From NCBI GenBank assembly GCA_027448945.1, contig DAIDMQ010000002.1:62001-126000 (forward strand): 64,000 nucleotides of DNA, read 5' to 3'. Below the pieces are notes generated by a model. The model saw nothing but the letters and a program-made list of their open reading frames with translations. It ran no database searches and was not told the DNA's origin. Below, piece by piece: positions 26,689 through 34,314 of the stretch. This DNA comes from Gallionellaceae bacterium. GTDB lineage: Bacteria; Pseudomonadota; Gammaproteobacteria; Burkholderiales; Gallionellaceae. The position numbers and the translations under genes are program-made. Positions within the stretch are counted from its first letter, which is position 1. Every line of letters starts with the position of its first letter.

Positions 26689-27926
26689 TATTTTTCCAGC
26701 GTGAATTGCATCACGTTGATGCTATCTGCACGAAAACCGGCTTCGCAGTAGCACAAGTAAAATTCCCAAGTCCTGATGAACTCGCCATCGAAACCTTGTG
26801 CGCGCACTTTTGATGACTGCTGCTTGAAGGCATCGCGCCATTCAACCAGTGTGCGGGCGTAATCCAAGCCGAATTTAAATTCATCCACTACACGCAATCC
26901 GTGTTTCGCCGCTTGTGCGCGGAACGCTAGTGGAGAAGGCAGCATGCCGCCGGGGAAGATGTATTGCTGGATGAAGTCGGTGCCTTTGCGGTATCGGTCG
27001 AATAGCTCATCGGCGATGACGATGGTCTGTATGCAGGCTCGTCCACCCCGCTTCAGGTTACGTGCCACGCACTCGAAGTAAGTTGGCCAATATGCCTCCC
27101 CGACCGCTTCAAACATCTCGATGGAAGCGATGGCGTCGTACTGACCATCGCTGTCGCGGTAGTCCATCAACTGTAAATTGGCCTGTTCGGCAACACCTGC
27201 AGCGGCCAAACGTTGTCGGGCGAATTGCAGCTGTTCGGTCGACAATGTAAGACCATGTACGTGTGCGCCACCTTCAAGGGCGGCAACTTCGGCAAAGCCG
27301 CCCCAGCCACAGCCGATCTCGAGGACTTTCGCACCTGAACGGATGTTGAGTTGCTTGAGGATGCGCCGGTATTTGGAGACTTGACCATCCTGCAGACTAT
27401 CCATATTGCCGTTGCTGAACACCGCGCTGGAATAAGTCATCGAGGGGTCTAGCCATAAACGATAGAAGTCATTGCCGATGTCATAGTGGGCGTGGATGTT
27501 TTTGCGACTGCCGCTGCGGCTGTTACGGTTAAACAAGTGGCGTATGCGGTACAGCAGATTGCCCCACCATTTGCCGTAGATAAGTGATTCGACCGCATGA
27601 CGATTGCGGATAAACAGAGCAATCAGTCCGGTCAGATTGTCTGTGCTCCAGCGTCCATTGATATAAGTCTCGGCAAAACCGATGTCGCCTGATTTGAGCA
27701 CCGCGTCGCACAGTGACCAATCATGCAGACGTAATGTTACCGGGTATGAGTCATCGCCGAACTGAGCGACCTGTCCGTCGGGCAATACTAAGTGTAGTGC
27801 GCCATGTTGCAACCTTGCGAGCAACTCCAAGATGAAACGGGCTTTAGCAGGATATCTGGTCGCATCAAGTTCTCCCGCTGCTGCATTGAGATTGCTCAAG
27901 CTGCCATTCAGAATTTCGGTATTCAT
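26688..27926 (-). CDS. cfa: Cyclopropane-fatty-acid synthase-like SAM methyltransferase
   Basis: Transfers a methylene or methyl group from S-adenosylmethionine to the double bond of phospholipid acyl chains. 412 residues. The N-terminal lipid-binding domain (about 40-130) precedes the SAM motif VLEIGCGWGGF (201-211), and the family blocks NIHAHYDIGNDFY and QQYIFPGGMLPS are present. With a flavoprotein and DUF1365 beside it, the product could be a cyclopropane or a further processed acid such as a furan fatty acid; this is inference. A decayed copy of codons 56-132 lies at 31669-31896. Confidence 0.93.
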   Translation of the reverse strand: MNTEILNGSLSNLNAAAGELDATRYPAKARFILELLARLQHGALHLVLPDGQVAQFGDDSYPVTLRLHDWSLCDAVLKSGDIGFAETYINGRWSTDNLTGLIALFIRNRHAVESLIYGKWWGNLLYRIRHLFNRNSRSGSRKNIHAHYDIGNDFYRLWLDPSMTYSSAVFSNGNMDSLQDGQVSKYRRILKQLNIRSGAKVLEIGCGWGGFAEVAALEGGAHVHGLTLSTEQLQFARQRLAAAGVAEQANLQLMDYRDSDGQYDAIASIEMFEAVGEAYWPTYFECVARNLKRGGRACIQTIVIADELFDRYRKGTDFIQQYIFPGGMLPSPLAFRAQAAKHGLRVVDEFKFGLDYARTLVEWRDAFKQQSSKVRAQGFDGEFIRTWEFYLCYCEAGFRADSINVMQFTLEK

Positions 27927-28693
27927 TTGCTAATCTCCTGTGAAGGTAGAGGGGCTTTGCGATAAAACGGCACGCGTTTGAACCAGAGTTTCAGTGCCTG
28001 CCAATGGATACGGGTCATGACCATGAAGGTCATCAAGGGATAGCGCAGCAGTGCATGAACAATATTGCGGTCGCTCAATGGTTGTGACGTCCCGCTGATA
28101 TTGGTGAGTAGCAGTGCGCCGTCGGCGTCGTGATAATCGATACGCGCTAGCGTGTATTCGTGATCTTCACGGGGAGTAAAAATGAATTGAAATCGATAGC
28201 TGCCCTGAACCTGGCAGAATGGCGAGACATGAAAGACCTTGTTTGTGTTCAACTTGCTGCCGCTCTCGATGGTTCCGCCGTGATCAAGCAGGTAGCAATG
28301 GCGCTCATTGAAAGTATTGCTGACTTCGCATAGGACCGCACGCAAGGTGCCGTCCGGGCGATGGCAAAACCAGAACGATACAGGGTTGAATACATAGCCC
28401 AGTACACGCGGAAAAGTTTGCAGCCACACTTCGCCGTTTGCATCGTGTATTCCCTCCTGCTTGAGAATGGTGTCTATCCAATCCAGCAACGGCTGTTTTC
28501 GATCACCATGATCATGGTCGTAGAAGGAAAGTAGATTGAATCGATTGCGCGACAGCAGCCGGGTCGGAAAGCCGGCTTGGGCCATGCTGCGCAATGGCAG
28601 GCGCAGAAAATATACGCCGTAGTTGAAGCTGTTGCGCACGGGGCGCAAGCGATGGTGGTGCACATTGCCGAAACATATTTGAATCGCGCTCAT
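27923..28693 (-). CDS. DUF1365 family protein
   Basis: 256 residues. Conserved DUF1365 blocks are seen: NSFNYGVYFLRLPLRSM near the start, FPRVLGYVFNPVSFWFCH in the middle, and KVFHVSPFCQVQGSYRFQF. Members occur almost always between a Cfa-like methyltransferase and an FAD oxidoreductase in stress-induced lipid operons; the reaction is unknown. CGGAG lies six bases before ATG 28693, one base after the upstream stop, which fixes the start. It overlaps cfa by ATGA. Confidence 0.92.
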   Translation of the reverse strand: MSAIQICFGNVHHHRLRPVRNSFNYGVYFLRLPLRSMAQAGFPTRLLSRNRFNLLSFYDHDHGDRKQPLLDWIDTILKQEGIHDANGEVWLQTFPRVLGYVFNPVSFWFCHRPDGTLRAVLCEVSNTFNERHCYLLDHGGTIESGSKLNTNKVFHVSPFCQVQGSYRFQFIFTPREDHEYTLARIDYHDADGALLLTNISGTSQPLSDRNIVHALLRYPLMTFMVMTRIHWQALKLWFKRVPFYRKAPLPSQEISK

Positions 28694-28694
28694 G

Positions 28695-29987
28695 TCAAGC
28701 TCCGAGGTGATTGATCGCTTCTGCAACATGCAGACCGCACTTCAACCCATCTTCGTGGAAGCCATATCCTGTCCATGCACCAGCAAACCAGGTGTTGTGG
28801 TGACCTTGGATCAAATGCAGGTTTTGTTGTGCGGAAATGGCTGCGCTATCGAACACGGGATGCGCGTAGTCAAATGAGGCAATCACTTTCGACGGGTCGG
28901 GTTGGTCTATCGGATTAAGTGAGACGATGACAGACTCCTTGAACGGCAAGGGTTGCAGCTTGTTGATCAGGTAGTGCACACACACCTGTGGTTCGCTTGC
29001 GTTCCTACTCTGATAATTCCAGGCTGACCAGGTGCGCTGATTCTGCGGCAGGCATGACGTATCGGTGTGTAGTACGGCTAGGTTCTGCTGGTATCCAATC
29101 GCGCCGAGTAGGCATGCTTCATCTTGCGACGGATCACTAAGCAGTCGCAGGGATTGGTCGCTATGCCCTGCCAGTACAACATGATCGAATAATTCACCGC
29201 TGTTGCTGTTTTCGACGAACACCTTGACTTGCCCATTTTTGTTGTTGCGTGTGATCGACTTCACTGGAGCATTGAGTCGTTTATCTTCTATACCAAGCAG
29301 TAGCTTGTCGACATAGTGACGCGCCCCGCCTTTGACGGTATGCCATTGGGGTCTGCCACTAATCTGCAGCAGGCTGTGGTTATGGCAAAAGCGCACAAAG
29401 GTGGTGAGCGGGAAAGCCAGCATCTGCTCAGTTGGGCAAGACCAGATGCAACCTGCCATAGGTAACAGATACCAGTCGCGAAACTCGTTGCTGTAGTTGT
29501 TGCGACTTAGGTATTCACCCAGTGAGACATCGGTCTGCTCGATTTGCGTGGTATGCGCCAAGAGCGTCGTCTGCTTATTGAAACGCAGGATGTCTCTCAA
29601 CATACGCAAGAATTGCCGATCGAACAGATTATTCCGCTGTGCAAAAACGGTGTCTAAATTGCCGCCAGACCATTCGAGCGTACGTTCTGCGAGTGCCACT
29701 TTTGCTGAGAACGTCATATCCGTGGCAACCGTATCGATAGCCAGCTCTTTGAACAGTTGCACCAAATTTGGATAAGTGCGGTGATTGAACACGAGAAAGC
29801 CGGTATCGACCCCATAAGTGATCCCCCCGAGCGTGACGTCGACTGTGTGTGTGTGCCCACCGAAATAATCATTCGCCTCGAAGAGTGTCACTTTATGTCC
29901 AGACTGTCCTAGACGATATGCGCATGCCAGACCAGAAATACCTGATCCAATCACAGCTACTTTATGGCTTGTATGTTTTGCACTCAT
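28695..29987 (-). CDS. FAD-dependent amine-oxidase-like oxidoreductase
   Basis: 430 residues. An N-terminal dinucleotide-binding motif (VAVIGSGISGLACAYRL, about 9-25) is followed by FEANDYFGGHTHTV, as in amine oxidase/phytoene desaturase-type flavoproteins. The C-terminal FAD segment FAGAWTGYGFHEDGLKCG is typical of the subgroup encoded beside DUF1365 and cfa. It probably oxidises or desaturates an acyl chain, by analogy with flavoproteins implicated in furan fatty acid formation in Cereibacter. It is the first gene of the leftward operon and carries the divergent promoter and one operator box just upstream. Confidence 0.93.
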   Translation of the reverse strand: MSAKHTSHKVAVIGSGISGLACAYRLGQSGHKVTLFEANDYFGGHTHTVDVTLGGITYGVDTGFLVFNHRTYPNLVQLFKELAIDTVATDMTFSAKVALAERTLEWSGGNLDTVFAQRNNLFDRQFLRMLRDILRFNKQTTLLAHTTQIEQTDVSLGEYLSRNNYSNEFRDWYLLPMAGCIWSCPTEQMLAFPLTTFVRFCHNHSLLQISGRPQWHTVKGGARHYVDKLLLGIEDKRLNAPVKSITRNNKNGQVKVFVENSNSGELFDHVVLAGHSDQSLRLLSDPSQDEACLLGAIGYQQNLAVLHTDTSCLPQNQRTWSAWNYQSRNASEPQVCVHYLINKLQPLPFKESVIVSLNPIDQPDPSKVIASFDYAHPVFDSAAISAQQNLHLIQGHHNTWFAGAWTGYGFHEDGLKCGLHVAEAINHLGA

Positions 29988-29992
29988 CGAGA

Positions 29993-30003
29993 TGTCGTAG
30001 ACA
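29993..30003. promoter_or_regulatory. Putative LitR/CarH operator box 1
   Basis: TGTCGTAGACA, an inverted repeat TGTC-N3-GACA six bases upstream of the FAD-gene start. Read on the minus strand it lies within TTTTGTCTACGACAT, matching box 2 at 13 of 15 positions. Confidence 0.6.
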
Positions 30004-30022
30004 AAATTGAATTTATGGTGCG

Positions 30023-30052
30023 AGAATAGGTTAATTAAGCAATCGATGTCAA
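30023..30052 (-). promoter_or_regulatory. Predicted sigma-70 promoter of the leftward lipid operon
   Basis: On the minus strand TTGACA (30052-30047), an 18-base spacer and TATTCT (30028-30023). The predicted transcript start falls near 30016, so box 1 would lie just downstream of it and box 2 just upstream of the -35. Confidence 0.55.
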
Positions 30053-30055
30053 GTT

Positions 30056-30066
30056 TGTCTAGGACA
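30056..30066. promoter_or_regulatory. Putative LitR/CarH operator box 2
   Basis: TGTCTAGGACA, an inverted repeat TGTC-N3-GACA within GTTTGTCTAGGACAT, just before the photoreceptor gene. Its centre lies 63 bases from the centre of box 1, six helical turns. Confidence 0.6.
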
Positions 30067-30091
30067 TATTAATAATTTTATGGGTGTAAAT

Positions 30092-30982
30092 ATGCTAAAT
30101 ATAGGGGCGGTCGAGCGTGAGACGGGCATCGGGAAGGACACTCTTAGGGTATGGGAGCGTCGTTATGGATTTCCCGTTCCGGTTCGCGATGAACGCGAAG
30201 ATCGGCTATACCCAGAGGAGCAGGTCGATTGCCTGCGTTTAATAAAGCGCTTAATAGACATGGGGTTGAGGCCGGTAAAGGTGGTGGGACAGACGTATCC
30301 TGCGCTCGTGGCATTGCTGGAAGACGCCGTTGGGCGACATCCAGATGATCAACCTGAGTTACAAAAATATGTTCAACTGATCAAAGGGCACCAAGCCTCC
30401 GAGTTGCGACTTGCGTTAAGTCGCGCTTTGCTGGATCAAGGGATGACTGAATATTTGTCCAAGACAGTTGCGCCACTTGGTCATCTGATTGGGGAGTCTT
30501 GGTTGCGTGGGGATATACGCGTGTTCGAAGAGCATCTCTATAGCGAGCAGGTCACACTGGTGTTGCGCTCCGCGATTGAAATGATGCGTAACGATCGTGG
30601 TACGCCACATGTGCTTCTTGCTACGTTGCCAGGGGAAGAGCATATGCTCGGTTTATTGATGGTCGAAGCGACACTCAGTTTACAGGGCGCACGCTGCACT
30701 ATGCTGGGGGGGCAGAGTCCCATCAACGAAATCGTAGCGGCGGCGATTGCTCATCAGGCCGATGTTGTAGCGCTGTCATTCAGCGCAGTAATGACACCCT
30801 TGCAAATCAAAGATGGTCTGCAACAGTTAAGGCGCGTCCTGCCGCAACGGATATTAATCTGGGCGGGCGGTACTGGCGTGGCGAGGCGGCGTAGCCAGGA
30901 CGAAGGTGTGCAACTAATCGGATCGCTATCTGATTTGATCAATGCAGCAGCTGAGTGGACCAAAAACGAGTCACCAACATAG
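30092..30982 (+). CDS. litR: CarH/LitR-type B12-dependent photoreceptor transcription regulator (MerR family)
   Basis: A light-sensing repressor that uses adenosylcobalamin. 296 residues. The MerR helix-turn-helix (about 1-70) holds TLRVWERRYGFP. The four-helix cap carries the W-x9-EH motif (Trp137, Glu147, His148) that packs on the adenosyl group in CarH. The B12-binding Rossmann part has E-x-H-x-x-G (Glu182, His184, Gly187), LSLQGARCTMLGGQSP and a late GGTG. ATG 30092 has GGGTG upstream; ATG 30080 adds four residues. It is divergent from the lipid operon and shares a promoter region holding two TGTC-N3-GACA boxes. Light release of the tetramer would switch on both sides; this is inference from the family. 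Confidence 0.9.
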   Translation: MLNIGAVERETGIGKDTLRVWERRYGFPVPVRDEREDRLYPEEQVDCLRLIKRLIDMGLRPVKVVGQTYPALVALLEDAVGRHPDDQPELQKYVQLIKGHQASELRLALSRALLDQGMTEYLSKTVAPLGHLIGESWLRGDIRVFEEHLYSEQVTLVLRSAIEMMRNDRGTPHVLLATLPGEEHMLGLLMVEATLSLQGARCTMLGGQSPINEIVAAAIAHQADVVALSFSAVMTPLQIKDGLQQLRRVLPQRILIWAGGTGVARRRSQDEGVQLIGSLSDLINAAAEWTKNESPT

Positions 30983-30990
30983 ACTAAGTC

Positions 30991-31647
30991 ATGAAGATTA
31001 ATACCGATTTTGCACAGCGGATTGTTATCCAACCTGACAATCTGCCCTGGTCTCCCAGTCCATCAAGTAGCGTTGAACGAAGAATACTTGAGCGGGATGG
31101 GGCGGAAGGGGCACGCGCCACATCAATCGTGCGCTATGCCTCCGGTACAACATTCCCCATCCATGTGCACGATTTTGGCGAAGAGATTTTCGTGCTGGAA
31201 GGTGTCTTCAGCGATGAACGCGGAGACCATGGCCCGGGTACATACCTCAAGAATGCACCCGGTTCCAAACATACCCCCCGCGCTGACAACGGCTGTGTTT
31301 TGTTCGTTAAAGTGCGCCACATGGACGCTAAAGATAGGCTTAGCGTGGTGGTGGATACGGTCAATGCTAATTGGCTCCCGGGTCTTGTGCCCGGACTTTC
31401 GGTAATGCCACTGTCGAGTTTTAATACCCAACATACTGCTTTGGTTCGCTGGTCACCAGAAACTTACTTCAGTGCTCATCGGCATTACGGTGGAGAAGAA
31501 ATATTGGTGATCGATGGGGTTTTCGAGGATGAGCACGGGCGCTATCCGAAAGGCACGTGGATGCGCAGTCCTCATTTGAGCCTGCACCAACCTTTCAGCA
31601 AAGATGGTTGTACGATTTTGGTGAAGACTGGACATTTACCATTTTGA
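30991..31647 (+). CDS. Double-cupin ChrR-like metal-binding protein
   Basis: 218 residues made of two tandem ChrR-type cupin domains. Each keeps a complete metal-ligand set: His58, His60, Glu64, His94 in the first and His163, His165, Glu169, His199 in the second. In ChrR such a cupin senses singlet oxygen and organic peroxide signals. The N-terminal zinc-binding anti-sigma domain of ChrR is absent and no ECF sigma gene lies nearby, so it is not a classic anti-sigma factor. It follows the photoreceptor gene by 8 bases, so the two are probably co-transcribed. Confidence 0.88.
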   Translation: MKINTDFAQRIVIQPDNLPWSPSPSSSVERRILERDGAEGARATSIVRYASGTTFPIHVHDFGEEIFVLEGVFSDERGDHGPGTYLKNAPGSKHTPRADNGCVLFVKVRHMDAKDRLSVVVDTVNANWLPGLVPGLSVMPLSSFNTQHTALVRWSPETYFSAHRHYGGEEILVIDGVFEDEHGRYPKGTWMRSPHLSLHQPFSKDGCTILVKTGHLPF

Positions 31648-31668
31648 ATGTTGGGTTCGACCATTAGA

Positions 31669-31896
31669 TGGCGTATGCGGTATGGCAGATTGCCCCGCTT
31701 GCCGTGTAAAAGTGATTCGATCGCATGGCGATTACAGATCAACAGAGTATCAGCCCTGTAGATTGTCTGTGCTCCGGCATCGATCGATAAAAATCTAGTC
31801 ACAACCGATGTCGCCTGATTTGAGCAGCGCGTCGCGCAATGAACAGTCATGCAGACGCAATGTTGCCGGGTGTGAGTCATCGCCAATCTGAGATAC
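31669..31896 (-). pseudogene. Decayed internal fragment of a cfa gene
   Basis: About 228 bases align without large gaps to the cfa gene at 27538-27765, at roughly three quarters identity. They cover codons for about residues 56-132 (peptide remnants such as SHPATLRLHDCSLRDALLKS and NRHAIESLLHGK). The frame is broken and both ends are missing. It ends exactly where the radA fragment begins. Confidence 0.85.
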
Positions 31897-31995
31897 ACCC
31901 ACACGGATCATCCATAAAGCCCATGCGCCGAAAGGAAAAATCGCCGGCATGGAAATCATCGCGGTGGACAGGGTGGAGCAGGCGGTGTGGATAGG
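31897..31995 (+). pseudogene. Decayed 3' end of a radA gene
   Basis: About 100 bases resemble radA from 18577 to its stop. Runs such as GCATGGAAATCATCGCGGT and GACAGGGTGGAGCAGGCGGT match with one or two changes. It includes a TAG in the place of the radA stop. It is joined directly to the cfa fragment in the opposite coding sense. Confidence 0.82.
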
Positions 31996-32023
31996 TTTCG
32001 CTAGAATCCAACTTGCCACAGTG

Positions 32024-32971
32024 TCATTTTGAGGTGGGCTGGAATCCGTTTTTTGAGGGTGTCGGATTTGAATTCGGCAATTCAAGAATTTCGTGAAAAG
32101 CGCGGGCCAGTGGAGATAATGGGCGCGCTCTTAGCCGCAGAAAAAATAGTGGTCGAAGTAAAACGTGTGCGTGCGGGTAGCGCACAGTCTTGACTTGATT
32201 TAGTAGTAATAGTTCGTGCACAACCCGTGTGGAAATCATGGCTATTCCCAGTCCTGATGCGACTGCCCGTGCAATCCCTTCATTGCTGCCAAACTCGATT
32301 TGGCGTTTGGGTTGGATGTTGTGTATTTGCATCATTCGTTCGCTAACCTCGCGTGTCCCGGAGCCTGATTCGCGTACTAGCCAGATCTCTTCATCAAGAT
32401 GTGCTGCACTGAGTTTGCGTTTTCGGGCCAGTGTCGAATTCGGATGAGCAATAATACGCAACTCGTCATCATGCCAGTGGGTCGCAACGATGCGAGGGTC
32501 ATCAATTGCGCTTTCCACAAGCGCTACATCAATATTGCAGTCAATCAAGGTCTCACTAATATAGGCAGTATTGCCCACACGAACTTCTATTTCGATTGAT
32601 GGGAATCGCTGGGTAAATTGGGCGATATAAGCGGGTAGCCAATACGCTGCGATAGTGGTGCTTGCGCCTACAATCAGCCGCCCGCGTTTGAGCCCTATGC
32701 GCGCACGGACATCTTCAATGGCTGCGCGCTCTAATGAGAAAATACCACGAGCATGTTCAAAAATCGCCTGACCGCTTTCGGTTAAACGGGCTCCTTTTGC
32801 GCGCGTCATACCCCCCGCAGTACGTTCGATCAGCGGCAGATTGAGTTGGTGTTCCAGCTCTCGCACGGATTTTGATACCGCAGGCTGACTGAGGCAAAGC
32901 GATTCCGCGGCCCGAGAAAAACTATGCTGTTCAGCGACAGTAAAAAATATACGGAGCAGGTGAAGGTTCAT
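32024..32971 (-). CDS. LysR-family transcription regulator
   Basis: 315 residues. An N-terminal helix-turn-helix (LLRIFFTVAEQHSFSRAAES, about 4-23) with the LSQPAVSKSVRELE recognition segment is followed by a two-lobed effector domain with a IVGASTTIAAYWLPAYI opening, as in CysB/CbbR-like members. It is divergent from the TDT transporter and most likely controls it. A 14-bp palindrome lies 12 bases upstream of its start. The effector could be sulfite or a dicarboxylate, following the transporter. Confidence 0.92.
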   Translation of the reverse strand: MNLHLLRIFFTVAEQHSFSRAAESLCLSQPAVSKSVRELEHQLNLPLIERTAGGMTRAKGARLTESGQAIFEHARGIFSLERAAIEDVRARIGLKRGRLIVGASTTIAAYWLPAYIAQFTQRFPSIEIEVRVGNTAYISETLIDCNIDVALVESAIDDPRIVATHWHDDELRIIAHPNSTLARKRKLSAAHLDEEIWLVRESGSGTREVSERMMQIHNIQPKRQIEFGSNEGIARAVASGLGIAMISTRVVHELLLLNQVKTVRYPHAHVLLRPLFFLRLRARPLSPLARAFHEILELPNSNPTPSKNGFQPTSK

Positions 32972-32982
32972 AACTAATATTC

Positions 32983-32996
32983 ATTCATATATGAAT
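32983..32996. promoter_or_regulatory. Palindromic operator candidate for the LysR regulator
   Basis: ATTCATATATGAAT is a perfect 14-bp palindrome in the 99- to 138-base divergent region between lysR and the transporter gene. The position and the T-N11-A type spacing of its ends suit a LysR recognition site. Confidence 0.55.
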
Positions 32997-33109
32997 TATA
33001 TGTATTTGAGCTATGTTACCTGAGTGTTTAAGCTTGTGCCATTGATGCCAAGACTAATCACAGGGCGCAAATGAACAGGATTCCATCTGTTTTTAAAAAG
33101 GAAGGTCGT

Positions 33110-34267
33110 ATGAGGATTGGTAGCCGTGATACCCGCTTTTTGACGGAATTGATCCCGCTTTCGCAACTTGAGAATCCGCGCGAAATGATTCGACAGTTCA
33201 CGCCTAATTGGTTTTCTTCCACTATGGGGACCGGAATACTCGCGCTTGCGGTACCACAAGTTCCCGGTGCAGGCTCGATATCGCATGCCATCGGCGAAGG
33301 TTTGTGGTTGTTAAACATTGTTTTTTTCGTTTTCTTTACGCTGCTTTATGCCGCCCGATGGATTATGTTCCGGCATGAAGCCAAGAAGATTTTCAGTCAT
33401 AGCATCGTTTCAATGTTTATAGGTGCAATTCCGATGGGGCTCGCGACCATTATCAATGGTTTTCTGGTTTTCGGCTTGCCACGCTGGGGTGGCGGGATGG
33501 TTTTCGTCGCTCAAGTGTTATGGTGGATTGATGTTGTTTTGGCGCTTGGCTGCGGTGTATTTTTACCTTATTTAATGTTTACCCGACAGGAGCATCGCAT
33601 TGAGGGGATGACGGCAGTGTGGCTGTTGCCAATTGTCGCCGCAGAAGTTGCGGCGGTAAGTGGTGGTATGCTTGCGCCCTACCTGGGCAATGCAAGTGAT
33701 CAGCTCATTATGCTTATCACGAGTTATGTGCTTTGGGCTTATTCGGTCCCGGTTGCGTTTGCAATCATTACGATATTGATTCTACGCATGGCGTTACACA
33801 AGTTGCCGCCCGGCAGTATGGCTGCGTCGAGCTGGTTGCCACTCGGTCCCCTCGCAACGGGCGCGCTTGGCATGATTATTTTGGGGGGAGATGCGCCGGC
33901 CATTTTTGCTGCACAGGGTATGGTCAACCTTGGCCAGATTGCATCTGGCATCGGTGTGGTTGCGGGGATATTGCTCTGGGGCGCAGGACTTTGGTGGATG
34001 CTGCTTGCCATTTTCATAACGATGCATCAATTTCGCGCAGGCATTCCGTTTAACCTTGGATGGTGGGGCTACATCTTCCCTTTGGGGGTCTATACCGTTA
34101 CCACTTTGAAATTGGGGGCGTTGCTGGCAATGAGTGCGTTCTCTGTTTTTGGAACGATGCTGTTTATCGTGCTTGCGGCGATGTGGGCGGTGGTTGCCGC
34201 GCGCACTGTTCATGGGGGATGGAAAGGCAGCTTATTTATGTCGCCCTGTATCGCTACGGTCAGTTAA
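33110..34267 (+). CDS. TDT-family (TehA/SLAC1) transporter
   Basis: An inner-membrane carrier or channel of about ten membrane segments, 385 residues. The family opening FTPNWFSSTMGTGILALA (about 32-49) matches tellurite-resistance/dicarboxylate transporters, a group that includes sulfite exporters. ATG 33110 has an excellent AAGGAAGG site four bases upstream; ATG 33071 gives 13 extra residues and is also possible. With a divergent LysR regulator the pair forms an inducible efflux unit. In an organism that may use sulfur compounds, sulfite export is plausible but not shown. Confidence 0.88.
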   Translation: MRIGSRDTRFLTELIPLSQLENPREMIRQFTPNWFSSTMGTGILALAVPQVPGAGSISHAIGEGLWLLNIVFFVFFTLLYAARWIMFRHEAKKIFSHSIVSMFIGAIPMGLATIINGFLVFGLPRWGGGMVFVAQVLWWIDVVLALGCGVFLPYLMFTRQEHRIEGMTAVWLLPIVAAEVAAVSGGMLAPYLGNASDQLIMLITSYVLWAYSVPVAFAIITILILRMALHKLPPGSMAASSWLPLGPLATGALGMIILGGDAPAIFAAQGMVNLGQIASGIGVVAGILLWGAGLWWMLLAIFITMHQFRAGIPFNLGWWGYIFPLGVYTVTTLKLGALLAMSAFSVFGTMLFIVLAAMWAVVAARTVHGGWKGSLFMSPCIATVS

Positions 34268-34314
34268 ACGAGCTTTTAACAAGCAGCACAGAATAGTCAT
34301 TCTTAACGAATGGG

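Noticed and set aside
31795-32085. A 96-codon open frame between the bicupin gene and lysR
   Set aside because: Its sequence is explained by the decayed cfa and radA fragments read in one frame; it is not an intact gene.
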